Source of the DNA: Streptomyces phaeolivaceus
GTDB taxonomy: Bacteria; Actinomycetota; Actinomycetes; Streptomycetales; Streptomycetaceae
Assembly (NCBI RefSeq): GCF_009184865.1
Contig: NZ_CP045096.1
Span: 7,192,001-7,256,000 of the forward strand
Reading direction: 5' to 3'
Length of the DNA: 64,000 nt
Part shown: positions 7,836 to 15,751 of the stretch, piece by piece
Layout of the letters: every line of letters begins with the position of its first letter
Numbering within the stretch: position 1 is the first letter of the stretch
Translations under genes and position numbers: made by a program
Notes under the pieces: model-generated
Databases searched by the model: none
What the model saw: the letters and a program-made list of their open reading frames with translations, nothing else
What the model was told of the DNA's origin: nothing

Positions 7836-9113
7836 ATGAACGAGGTCGAGGGCCTGTCGCGCCGGTGCGCGCCGCAGGTCCTCGGCGCGCTGGTGCGGCG
7901 GTACGGGCACTTCTACGCCGCCGAGGACGCCGTGCAGGAGGCGCTGCTCGCGGCGGCCGGGCAGTGGCCGGCGACCGGGGTGCCGGACAATCCGCGCGGG
8001 TGGCTGGTCAAGGTGGCCTCGCGGCGGCTGACGGACGCGTTGCGCAGTGAGCGGGCGCGGCGGCTGCGGGAGGAGCGGGCGGTCGCGCTGACACCGCGCG
8101 ACGCGTTCGTGGCGCCGGAGGCGGGGGCGGACCGGGCACCGAACGAGGACGACACCCTGAGCCTGCTCTTCCTGTGCTGCCACCCCGAACTGTCGGTGCC
8201 CGCGCAGATCGCGCTGACGCTGCGGGCGGTCGGCGGGCTGACCACGGCCGAGATCGCGCGGGCGTGTCTCGTGCCGGAGCCGACGATGGCCCAGCGGATC
8301 AGTCGGGCCAAGGGGAAGGTGCGGGGGGTGCGGTTCGGGCGGCCCGACAACTGGGAGGAGCGCCTGCCCGCCGTGCTGCAGGTCCTCTACCTCGTGTTCA
8401 ACGAGGGATACACGGCCACGTCGGGCCCACGTCTGCGGCGGGCGGATCTGGCGGTCGAGGCGATCCGGTTGACGCGGACGGTGCGCCGGCTGCTGCCCGG
8501 AGACCGTGAGGTGGCCGGTCTGCTGGCGCTGATGCTCCTCACCGACGCGCGGCGGGCCGCTCGCACGGACGCGCGGGGTGAGCTGGTGCCGCTCGACGAA
8601 CAGGACCGGGGTCTGTGGGACAAGGCGGCCGTCGAGGAGGGCATCGCCCTGGTGACCTGGGCTTTGGCGGGATCGGGATCGGGATCGGGGGAGGGAGCGG
8701 CGAGGGGGAGCGCGGGGCCGTATCAGGTGCGGGCGGCGATCGCCGCGGTGCATGACGAGGCGGACTCCTGCGAGGCCACGGACTGGCGGGAGATTCTCGG
8801 GCTGTACGACGTGCTCGTGAAGCTGGTTCCCGGGCCGGTCGAGCGGCTCAGCCGTGTGGTCGCGCTGGCCATGGTCCGGGGGCCGCGGGCCGGGCTCGCC
8901 GAGCTGGAGGCACTGGGGGAGGACACGGCCGCGATCGGGCATCGGGTGGAGGCGGTGCGGGCGCATCTGCTGGAGCGGGCGGGGGAGGTCGCGGCGGCGC
9001 GGGCCGCGTACGGGTCGGCCGCGCGGCGGACGCTGAGCCTGCCGGAGCAGAGATATCTGCTGGCGCGGGCGGCCCGGTTGACGGGAGAGGGAGACGGAGA
9101 GGGCCGGGAGTAG
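7836..9113 (+). CDS. ECF42-type RNA polymerase sigma factor with long C-terminal extension
   Basis: About 425 residues from ATG 7836; an earlier in-frame ATG at 7791 would overlap the upstream gene. Region sigma2 covers about residues 10-80 (YGHFYAAEDAVQEALLAA, NPRGWLVKVASRRLTDALR). Region sigma4 covers about 110-165 (LTLRAVGGLTTAEIARACLVPEPTMAQRISRAK). A large C-terminal domain of about 240 helical residues follows, ending with repeated TPR-like helices, as in the ECF42 group where this extension is needed for activity. No anti-sigma gene is adjacent. A Gly-Ser slippage run (GSGSGSGEGAA) near residue 285 marks a linker. Confidence 0.9.
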   Translation: MNEVEGLSRRCAPQVLGALVRRYGHFYAAEDAVQEALLAAAGQWPATGVPDNPRGWLVKVASRRLTDALRSERARRLREERAVALTPRDAFVAPEAGADRAPNEDDTLSLLFLCCHPELSVPAQIALTLRAVGGLTTAEIARACLVPEPTMAQRISRAKGKVRGVRFGRPDNWEERLPAVLQVLYLVFNEGYTATSGPRLRRADLAVEAIRLTRTVRRLLPGDREVAGLLALMLLTDARRAARTDARGELVPLDEQDRGLWDKAAVEEGIALVTWALAGSGSGSGEGAARGSAGPYQVRAAIAAVHDEADSCEATDWREILGLYDVLVKLVPGPVERLSRVVALAMVRGPRAGLAELEALGEDTAAIGHRVEAVRAHLLERAGEVAAARAAYGSAARRTLSLPEQRYLLARAARLTGEGDGEGRE

Positions 9114-9210
9114 GGGAGGGCCAGGCGTAGGGGAGGCAGGGCCGGCTTGTTTGCCCGCGTCCCCGTGCCCGTCCCCCGTCCTGTGTCCCCCGTCCGCGTC
9201 CCCGCCGACG

Positions 9211-10026
9211 TCACCCCGCCGTGGGCGGCAGTCCGCCCGTCTCCGGGGATCTGGCCGTCAGGCAGTACGTGCCGCCCGCCGGGTCCCGCATCACCGTCCA
9301 GTACGGGTGACGGGCCAGGACGGTGGCGCCGAGGGATTCGTGGTGGACGCGGGTGGTGTCGATGTCGGCGCAGGCGAGGTCGAGGTGGGCGGAGGCGGGG
9401 CGGGGAGCGTCGAGGCGTTGGAGGAGGATACGCACGGGGAGGCCGGCCGGTGGGCGCAGGACATGGAACTCCGGGCGCGAACCCGGGTACGAGTCCCAGC
9501 CCGACAGGGCCGCCCAGAACGCGACCTCGCCCTCGAAATCGGCCGGAGCGACATCCAGGCACACCTGGTCCAGGCGGCTGCCGTCGACCACCGGCGGGCG
9601 TACGGACTCCCCGTGCCAGGGCACCACGCAGAACAGCTGCCCGGCGGGTGAGCGCAGCACCGCCCAGCCGTCGTCCGGGGCGACGACCTCGGCGCCGAGC
9701 CGGACCGCCCGGTCGACGAGCGCGGGGACGTCCTCGGCGGCCAGGTCCGGATGAGCGCCGCCGGCACCGGCCTCGACCCCCTGCGCCTTGACACACGCGT
9801 CGCCGGTCTCGGGCAGCAGGGTCACGAACTCGGCCCGGTCGCCGCGCGGTTCGGACAGCTTCGTCGCCGTGACCGCCGTCCAGAAGGCACCCGCCCGCTC
9901 GAACCCGGCCAGCGGTCGGTCGACGAAGGCATACGTCCACCGGATCCCTCCGCCCGGCCCGCCCGGCCCGCCCGGCCCGCTCTGCCCCGCGTCCTCGCTG
10001 CCGCCGTTCCCGCCCACTCCACCCAC
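9211..10026 (-). CDS. Two-domain VOC (glyoxalase/bleomycin-resistance) family protein
   Basis: About 271 residues with two tandem VOC half-sites. The first runs from WTYAFVDRPLAGFERAGAFW to GWAVLRSPAGQLFCVV. The second runs from LDQVCLDVAPADFEGEVAFWAALSGW to YWTVMRDPAGGTYCL. VOC proteins bind metals or small molecules; many are unassigned. GTG 10026 is preferred because GGGAG lies 7 bases upstream; a longer frame to 10107 would add a non-conserved Arg-rich segment. The start is followed by a Gly-rich stretch of about 25 residues (GPGGPGGPGGG). The gene converges on the sigma factor gene. Confidence 0.78.
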   Translation of the reverse strand: MGGVGGNGGSEDAGQSGPGGPGGPGGGIRWTYAFVDRPLAGFERAGAFWTAVTATKLSEPRGDRAEFVTLLPETGDACVKAQGVEAGAGGAHPDLAAEDVPALVDRAVRLGAEVVAPDDGWAVLRSPAGQLFCVVPWHGESVRPPVVDGSRLDQVCLDVAPADFEGEVAFWAALSGWDSYPGSRPEFHVLRPPAGLPVRILLQRLDAPRPASAHLDLACADIDTTRVHHESLGATVLARHPYWTVMRDPAGGTYCLTARSPETGGLPPTAG

Positions 10027-10163
10027 AGCGCCGCTCCCTCTCGTACGTTCGTCCGCCCCCCATCGTGGGACGACTCGTACGGTCTCCCGCCATCGCGCTC
10101 CACGCAACGAGTTTCCGCCGGCGGCACACCGGCACCCGTGGGGCGTCCCCCGGCCCGTGTCCC

Positions 10164-10628
10164 CTACGCCCGGCGCTGCATGAAGCGCAGCATGTTGCCC
10201 GCCGGGTCGCGGAAGGCGCAGTCGCGGACGCCGTACGGCTGGTCCATGGGCTCCTGGAGGACATCGGCGCCGGCGGCCTCGACGCGGGCGTAGAGGGCGT
10301 CGCAGTCGGTGGTGGTGAAGTTGACCCCGCGCAGGACGCCCTTGGCGAGGAGCGTGGCGATGGTCTCGCGGTCGGCGGCGGAGATGTCGGGGTCGGCGGC
10401 CGGGGGTTCCAGGACGATCTCCACGTCCGGTTGCAGCGGGGACCCCACGGTGACCCAGCGCATGCCCTCGAAGCCCACGTCACCGCGGACCTCCATGCCC
10501 AGTACGTCGCGGTAGAAGGCGAGTGCCTTGTCGTGGTCGTCCACGGCGAGAAAGCACTGGGCGAGCTTCACATCCGGTGCCGCGAGTCTGTTCGAAGAAT
10601 CTGTCGTGTTCGGATCGTTCTTAGCCAT
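10164..10628 (-). CDS. VOC family protein
   Basis: A 154-residue single VOC-domain protein. It has AQCFLAVDDHDKALAFYRDV at the first strand-helix and ends with PYGVRDCAFRDPAGNMLRFMQ, the typical glyoxalase-like C-terminal motif with a candidate metal ligand. The gene begins 9 bp after the stop of the AraC-type regulator gene on the same strand, so the two are probably co-transcribed as a regulator/VOC pair, a common actinobacterial arrangement. The ligand is unknown. Confidence 0.85.
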   Translation of the reverse strand: MAKNDPNTTDSSNRLAAPDVKLAQCFLAVDDHDKALAFYRDVLGMEVRGDVGFEGMRWVTVGSPLQPDVEIVLEPPAADPDISAADRETIATLLAKGVLRGVNFTTTDCDALYARVEAAGADVLQEPMDQPYGVRDCAFRDPAGNMLRFMQRRA

Positions 10629-10637
10629 GCCCTCACG

Positions 10638-11084
10638 CTAGGACGCCTCACTCGGTTCCGCAGGGCGCTCGTCCGGTTCCGTTGTGCGTATGCGATGCCG
10701 GGTCGGGCGGGTCAGGCGCCTCGCCACGCAGGCGGGGATCGCCGCGCTCTCCTCGTGCGAGCGTGCCCGGTACGCGCTCGGCGTCTCGCCGACCAGCTCC
10801 GTGAAGCGGGAGCTGAAGGAGCCCAGTGACGTACACCCCACCGCCATGCACACCTCGGTCACCGTCAGGTCGCCCCGGCGCAGCAGCGCCTTGGCGCGCT
10901 CTGTCCGCCGGGTCATGAGATAGCCGTACGGGGTCTCGCCGAAGGCCGCGCGGAAGCTGCGCTGGAAGTGTCCGGGGGACATCAGCGCGGTGCGGGCGAG
11001 GGCGGTCACGTCCAGCGGCTCGGCGTACTCGCGGTCCATGCGGTCGCGTGCCCGCCGCAGCCGCACCAGATCGTCCCGGTTCAT
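10638..11084 (-). CDS. AraC family transcriptional regulator (DNA-binding domain only)
   Basis: A 148-residue protein that is almost entirely the AraC DNA-binding domain: first HTH in LDVTALARTALMSPGHFQRSFRAAFGETPYGYL, second in LTVTEVCMAVGCTSLGSFSSRFTELVGETPSAYR. There is no N-terminal sensor domain, so any signal must be sensed elsewhere or through a partner protein. ATG 11084 is chosen because it fits the conserved start; a frame extending to 11666 is only overlap with the permease gene. It lies just upstream of the VOC gene. Confidence 0.87.
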   Translation of the reverse strand: MNRDDLVRLRRARDRMDREYAEPLDVTALARTALMSPGHFQRSFRAAFGETPYGYLMTRRTERAKALLRRGDLTVTEVCMAVGCTSLGSFSSRFTELVGETPSAYRARSHEESAAIPACVARRLTRPTRHRIRTTEPDERPAEPSEAS

Positions 11085-11143
11085 GCCCCCAGCATCGCAC
11101 CGACCACTGACAACGGACCCCGAGGAGACCGGCGGCCGGCCGG

Positions 11144-12025
11144 TCACCCCTTCACCGCCGAGCCGGCCACCCCCTGCACGAACCACCGCTGGAAGAAGGC
11201 GAAGACGATCAGGACCGGGAGGACCAGGAGGACACCGAAGGCGAGGATCTGGCCCCAGTCCGGCGGCTGCTGGCCCTGGAAGACGCTCATCTCCAGCGGC
11301 AGCGGACGTACCGACGGGTCGGAGACCATCAGCACCGGCCACAGGAACGAACCCCACTGCGTGAGGAAGGTCAGGATCGCGACCGACGCGAACGCCGGCT
11401 TCGACATCGGGACGATGATCGCGAAGAAGGTGCGCCAGGGACCCGCGCCGTCCAGCCGGGCCGCCTCCTCGATGCTCGGCGGGATCGAGCGGAAGAACGT
11501 GTGGAACTGGTAGACCGAGAACGCGTTGGCGACGAAGGGGAGCGCCTGGATGAAGAGCGTGTTCCGCTGGTCGTTGAACATGTAGAACAGCGGCACGGCC
11601 ACCGACTCGAACGGGACCAGCATCAGCAGCAGGACCAGGGTGAACACGGCTTCCCGTCCACGCCACTTCAGCCGCGACAGCCCGTACGCCGCCATCGAGT
11701 TGACGAACAGGCCCCCGGTCACGACCACGAACGCCAGCAGCAGCGAGACGCCCATGAACTGCCAGAAGTAGCCCGTGCTGTCGGAGTTGAGGCTGTCCAG
11801 GACGGCGGCGTAGTTGTCGAAGGACAGATGGGTGGGGAGGAAACCGGACAGCCCGTTCAGGACCTCGTCGGACGGCTTGAGGCTGCCGAGGAGGAGGTAG
11901 AGGACGGGCAGCGTGAAGACGAACGCCAGGACGGAGAGGACGGCGTAGTCCAGGAAGCGGCGCAGCGGTGCGCGGGTCGGACGGCGCAGTGGTGCGCCGG
12001 TCGGACCGCTCGTGAGCGTGCTCAT
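11144..12025 (-). CDS. Carbohydrate ABC transporter permease (MalG type)
   Basis: A 293-residue membrane protein with six predicted membrane spans, the first at about residues 28-48. The permease EAA loop reads EEAARLDGAGPWRTFFAIIVP near residues 190-210, the site that docks the shared ATPase. It ends the operon lacI - substrate-binding protein - MalF-type - this gene, starting 4 bp after the MalF-type stop. No ATPase gene is present, which is usual: Streptomyces uses a shared MsiK ATPase for many sugar importers. Confidence 0.92.
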   Translation of the reverse strand: MSTLTSGPTGAPLRRPTRAPLRRFLDYAVLSVLAFVFTLPVLYLLLGSLKPSDEVLNGLSGFLPTHLSFDNYAAVLDSLNSDSTGYFWQFMGVSLLLAFVVVTGGLFVNSMAAYGLSRLKWRGREAVFTLVLLLMLVPFESVAVPLFYMFNDQRNTLFIQALPFVANAFSVYQFHTFFRSIPPSIEEAARLDGAGPWRTFFAIIVPMSKPAFASVAILTFLTQWGSFLWPVLMVSDPSVRPLPLEMSVFQGQQPPDWGQILAFGVLLVLPVLIVFAFFQRWFVQGVAGSAVKG

Positions 12026-12029
12026 GTGC

Positions 12030-13016
12030 TCAGTCCTCGTTGTCGGGCCGGACGACGCGGCGCTGGATCAGGGTCAGGACGACGACGATCAGGAAGAAGA
12101 CGACGGTGATCGCGGACGCCTGGCCGATGTTGTTCTGGTCGAAGGCGGTGGTGACGGCCTGGTACATCACCGTGCGCGCGGCGTCCTCGTCGAGCCCGCC
12201 GCCCTTCACCAGCACGTACACCTGGTCGAACACCCGGAACGACAGCACCGATGTCAGCAGCGCGACGAAGACGAGGGTGCCCCGGATGCCGGGCAGCGTG
12301 ACGTGCCGGAACTGCTGCCATCGCGAGGCCCGGTCCAGCTCGGCGGCCTCGTACAGCTCGCCCGGTATCTGCTGGAGCCCGGCGAGCAGGATGACCATCT
12401 GGAAGCCGACGCCCTGCCACACCGACAGCACGATGATCGACGCCATCGCCGTCAGCCCGTCGCCGAGCCAGTCGAAGGCGCCCCAGTTGCCGAGACTCAC
12501 CGCGTCCAGCGCCGAGTTGAGCATGCCCTGGTCGCTGCGGGCGAGGATCAGCCGCCAGATCACGGCGACCAGCGCCATCGGGAAGACGACCGGCATGAAG
12601 AAGAGCGACCGGAAGAGGCCGATCGCCTTCAGCTTGCGGTTGAGCAGGATCGCCAGTCCGAGGGCGAGGCCCGTCTGGAGGGGGACGACGACCACGGCGA
12701 AGGTCAGGTTGTTGAGCAGCGCCCGCAGGAACGGGCCGGACAGATCGGGGTCGGTGAACAGCCGCCGGTACTGCTCGACACCGAAGAAGGTGGGCTCCAG
12801 CGGGGAGCCGAGGCGCACGTTGTGGAAGGAGAGCACCACGGCGTAGCAGAAGGGGATGCCGACGAAGGCGATGAGCCCGGCGACGGCGGGGGCGGACATC
12901 AGCAGTCCGTGCAGCCATTCACGGCTCCGGCGCGACGGCCTCGGGGCCGGTGCGCCGACGAGCGGGCCCTGCTGCCGGCCGGAGGCCGCCGCGGGCGCGG
13001 GTTCCACGGTTTTCAC
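12030..13016 (-). CDS. Carbohydrate ABC transporter permease (MalF type)
   Basis: A 328-residue membrane permease with a Pro/Arg-rich cytoplasmic start, a first span near residues 38-60 (LLMSAPAVAGLIAFVGIPF) and a C-terminal EAA loop YEAAELDRASRWQQFRHVTLP near residue 225. It pairs with the MalG-type protein to form the sugar channel. It follows the substrate-binding protein gene by about 100 bp on the same strand. Confidence 0.92.
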   Translation of the reverse strand: MKTVEPAPAAASGRQQGPLVGAPAPRPSRRSREWLHGLLMSAPAVAGLIAFVGIPFCYAVVLSFHNVRLGSPLEPTFFGVEQYRRLFTDPDLSGPFLRALLNNLTFAVVVVPLQTGLALGLAILLNRKLKAIGLFRSLFFMPVVFPMALVAVIWRLILARSDQGMLNSALDAVSLGNWGAFDWLGDGLTAMASIIVLSVWQGVGFQMVILLAGLQQIPGELYEAAELDRASRWQQFRHVTLPGIRGTLVFVALLTSVLSFRVFDQVYVLVKGGGLDEDAARTVMYQAVTTAFDQNNIGQASAITVVFFLIVVVLTLIQRRVVRPDNED

Positions 13017-13115
13017 GGGAGGGTCCTCTTCCCGGCGGGGCGGGCGGCCACGCGACGCGCGCCCGCCCCGGCCGATGGGGGCGACTTGATCCGGTGGGTG
13101 CGGCAGGGCGCGTCG

Positions 13116-14480
13116 TTACGGGATCTCGTAACCGGCGTTGTCCGAGAAGTCCCGGTCGATGGCGCGGGCGGCCTCGGCCAGGGCGGCCTTCGGGTCGGCG
13201 CCGCCGTAGATCGAGTTGACGGCCTCGCTGAACTTCGCGGTCACCACGGGGTATCCGGCGGTCACCGGACGGGTGACGGCGACACAGGACGTGCTGATGT
13301 CCTCGGCGCCGCAGGGCTTGGCGAGTTGGTCGGAGAAGAGCTGGAGCGGGCCGCCCGCCTTGTACAACTCACTCGACGCGAGCGCGGACTTGGTGGCGGG
13401 CGGGGCGCCGTTCGCCTTCGTCATCGCGCCGACGTTGGTGTCGTCGAGGAGGAAGTCCAGGAAGGTGCCGGCCGCCTTGGCGTTCTTGCTGTCCGCGCCG
13501 ACGCCCCACGCCCACGAACCCTGGCCGGTCTTCGGGCCGTCGCCGAAGTCGGGCAGCGGCAGCACCACCAGGTCGTCGCCGAGCGCCTCGCTGTAGGCGG
13601 GGTACATCCAGTGCCCGACCCAGCTCAGGGCGACCCGGCCCTTGGCGAAGGCGTTGCCGTCGGTGTTGGGATCGGTGTACGCCTTCCAGGACCGGAAGGT
13701 CTTCATCGCCGACACCACGGCCGGGGAGTCGAGGGACCCCTCCGCCTTGCCGTCCTTGAGCAGGGAGCCACCGGCCGACCAGACGATCGGGGCGAAGCCG
13801 TAGGTGCCCCACTCGTTGGCATAGCCGGAACCCTCTTGCAGATCGACGACCTTGCCGTCCGAGTCCTTCGCCTTCAGCGCCTTGAGCGCCGCGTCGAACT
13901 GGTCCGCCGTCCAGGCGTCGTCCACGCCCTTCGGGTACGTCACCCCGGCCGCGTCCAGCAGCTTCTTGCTGCCGTACATACCGAGCCCCGAGTCGAACAT
14001 GCCCAGGCCGTAGTGCTTGCCGTCGATCTCGCCCTGCGCCTTGCTCGCGTCGGTGGCGTTGTCGAGGGTCTTGGCGGAGACGTAGTCGTCGATCGGGGCG
14101 AGCTTCTTGTTGTAGACGAAGTTCGCCATGGTCGGACCGTCGAACTCCAGTACGTCCGGCAGCTTGTCGGGGGAGGTCGCGGTGATCGTCTTGGTGTAGT
14201 CGGTCTCCGGTATCAGCTTCAGCTCGACCTTGACCTTGCCCTGCGAGGAGTTGAACGACTTCACCGCGTTCTGCAGTGCCTCCGCCTCGCTCTTCTGCCC
14301 CTGGTGGGCCCAGACACTGATCGTCCCCTCGCCGCTGCCGGCCTCGGCGGACGTGTCGCCCCCACCGCCCCCGCCGCAGGCGGCCACCGCCGCCAGGGGG
14401 AGGACCAGGGCCAGTCCCGTACGGGCCGTACGGCGGAACCTTCCACTGGTCGAGCTGGTCGAGCTGGTGATCGGGTTCAT
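13116..14480 (-). CDS. Extracellular sugar-binding lipoprotein of ABC importer
   Basis: About 454 residues. The signal sequence has twin arginines (FRRTARTG) and a hydrophobic core ending in a lipobox with Cys35 (VAAC), followed by a glycine run. It matches family 1 solute-binding proteins for oligosaccharides (ISVWAHQGQKSEAEALQNAVKSF; later FLLDDTNVGAMTK). ATG 14480 is preceded by GGAGG at good spacing. With the two permeases and the GH32 enzyme across the regulator, the likely substrate is a fructose-containing sugar; that is inferred from context. Confidence 0.92.
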   Translation of the reverse strand: MNPITSSTSSTSGRFRRTARTGLALVLPLAAVAACGGGGGGDTSAEAGSGEGTISVWAHQGQKSEAEALQNAVKSFNSSQGKVKVELKLIPETDYTKTITATSPDKLPDVLEFDGPTMANFVYNKKLAPIDDYVSAKTLDNATDASKAQGEIDGKHYGLGMFDSGLGMYGSKKLLDAAGVTYPKGVDDAWTADQFDAALKALKAKDSDGKVVDLQEGSGYANEWGTYGFAPIVWSAGGSLLKDGKAEGSLDSPAVVSAMKTFRSWKAYTDPNTDGNAFAKGRVALSWVGHWMYPAYSEALGDDLVVLPLPDFGDGPKTGQGSWAWGVGADSKNAKAAGTFLDFLLDDTNVGAMTKANGAPPATKSALASSELYKAGGPLQLFSDQLAKPCGAEDISTSCVAVTRPVTAGYPVVTAKFSEAVNSIYGGADPKAALAEAARAIDRDFSDNAGYEIP

Positions 14481-14559
14481 GGTGTGTGCCTCCGTGCGGG
14501 ATGGATGAGGGCGCGTGGACGGGGAGTTGCTACCCGTGCGGGTGTGGGGGCAGTGCCGG

Positions 14560-15603
14560 TCACTGCGGTCCGCGCGGGCGCGGCGGGGCCGTCGTCTCGC
14601 GCAGCACGAGCCGGATGGGCATCTGCACATGGCCGGGCTGTTCGGCGTCCGGCTCGTCCAGTTGCCGCAGCAGCAGCCGGGCGGCCTCCGCGCCCTGGCC
14701 CGCGACCGGCTGGGCGACGGTGGTCAGCCCGACCACATCGGCGAGTTCGTGGTCGTCGAAGCCGACCACGGACACGTCGTCCGGCACCCGGAGCCGATGC
14801 CGGCGCAGCGCGCGCAACGCGCCCATCGCCATCTCGTCGGACTGGGCGAACACGGCGGTCGGCGGCCGGGACGCGGCCAGCAACTCGGTCATCGCCCGCT
14901 CACCGCCGTCGACCGTGTAGTCGCCGTCCGCCACCAGCGCCGGGTCCGGTTCGATCCCGGCCTCGGCGAGGACGTGCAGATAGGCGGTGCGGCGGTCGAC
15001 GGGCGTGGTCCAGTGCAGCGGGCCGCTGGCCCCCGAGACCATGCCGATCCGGCGGTGGCCGAGGTTCACCAGATGCCGTACGGCGCTCTCCGCGCCCGCC
15101 CGGTCGTCGATGCCGACCACGGTGAAGCCGGGCCGGGGGCCGCCGACCGTCGAGGCCAGCGGCACCCCGAGCGAGCGCAGCGCGGCCGACTCGTCCTCGT
15201 CGGGGATGAGCAGCGACAGCACCGCGTCGACCCGCTTGCGCACCGGCAGCTTGGTGAAGAACCGCTTCCGCGCCTCGGGCGAGCCCAGGTTGTAGAGCAG
15301 GACGTCGTACCCGGCGGCGCTGAACACCTGCTCGGCGGCGTCCAGCACGGTGCCGAAGAACCAGCGGCCGATGTACGGGGCGACGACCCCGATCGTGTAG
15401 GTGCGCCCACTGGCCAGGCTGGACGCCGAACGGGAGGCCGTATAGCCGAGTTGTGCGGCGACCGCCGCGATCTGTGCGCGGACCTCGTCCGAGACGCCCG
15501 CCCGGCCCCGCAGCGCACGGGACACGGTGGACGCCGAGACCCCGGCGGCGCGGGCGACATCGGTAATGCGAGCCGTCACGGCGGACTTCTCCCGTCGGTT
15601 CAC
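14560..15603 (-). CDS. LacI family transcriptional regulator
   Basis: A 347-residue LacI-type repressor. The HTH reads ITDVARAAGVSASTVSRALRGR at residues 13-34, the hinge region is LGYTASRSASSLASG, and the periplasmic-binding-protein-like ligand domain begins TIGVVAPYIGRWFFG. It is the first gene of the importer operon and is divergent from the GH32 gene. The spacer holds palindromes typical of LacI operators, so it most likely represses both directions until a sugar binds. Confidence 0.93.
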   Translation of the reverse strand: MNRREKSAVTARITDVARAAGVSASTVSRALRGRAGVSDEVRAQIAAVAAQLGYTASRSASSLASGRTYTIGVVAPYIGRWFFGTVLDAAEQVFSAAGYDVLLYNLGSPEARKRFFTKLPVRKRVDAVLSLLIPDEDESAALRSLGVPLASTVGGPRPGFTVVGIDDRAGAESAVRHLVNLGHRRIGMVSGASGPLHWTTPVDRRTAYLHVLAEAGIEPDPALVADGDYTVDGGERAMTELLAASRPPTAVFAQSDEMAMGALRALRRHRLRVPDDVSVVGFDDHELADVVGLTTVAQPVAGQGAEAARLLLRQLDEPDAEQPGHVQMPIRLVLRETTAPPRPRGPQ

Positions 15604-15689
15604 GCCGTCACGCCGTCACGCGTTCGCGCGTTCACGTCTTCACGGCGATGTGGTCGGTGGGTGACGTGACCGTAAACCCGGCCCCCTTG

Positions 15690-15705
15690 TTGCGCAAGCG
15701 TTTGC
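15690..15705. promoter_or_regulatory. LacI-type operator between lacI-like and GH32 genes
   Basis: Two overlapping palindromes: TTGCGCAA at 15690-15697 and GCAAGCGTTTGC at 15694-15705. The second has the central CG and TTGC/GCAA arms typical of LacI/CcpA-family operators. It lies about 87 bp upstream of the repressor start and about 47 bp upstream of the GH32 start. A looser inverted pair (CTTG...CAAG) follows at about 15718-15735. Confidence 0.72.
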
Positions 15706-15751
15706 GTTCAGTTTTACTTGCGCTGATTCTCAAGCGAGACCTTCCGGATCC

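Noticed and set aside
12012..15125. Long plus-strand frame opposite the sugar importer operon
   Set aside because: It spans several well-supported genes on the minus strand and has no domain; a shadow of their codon bias.
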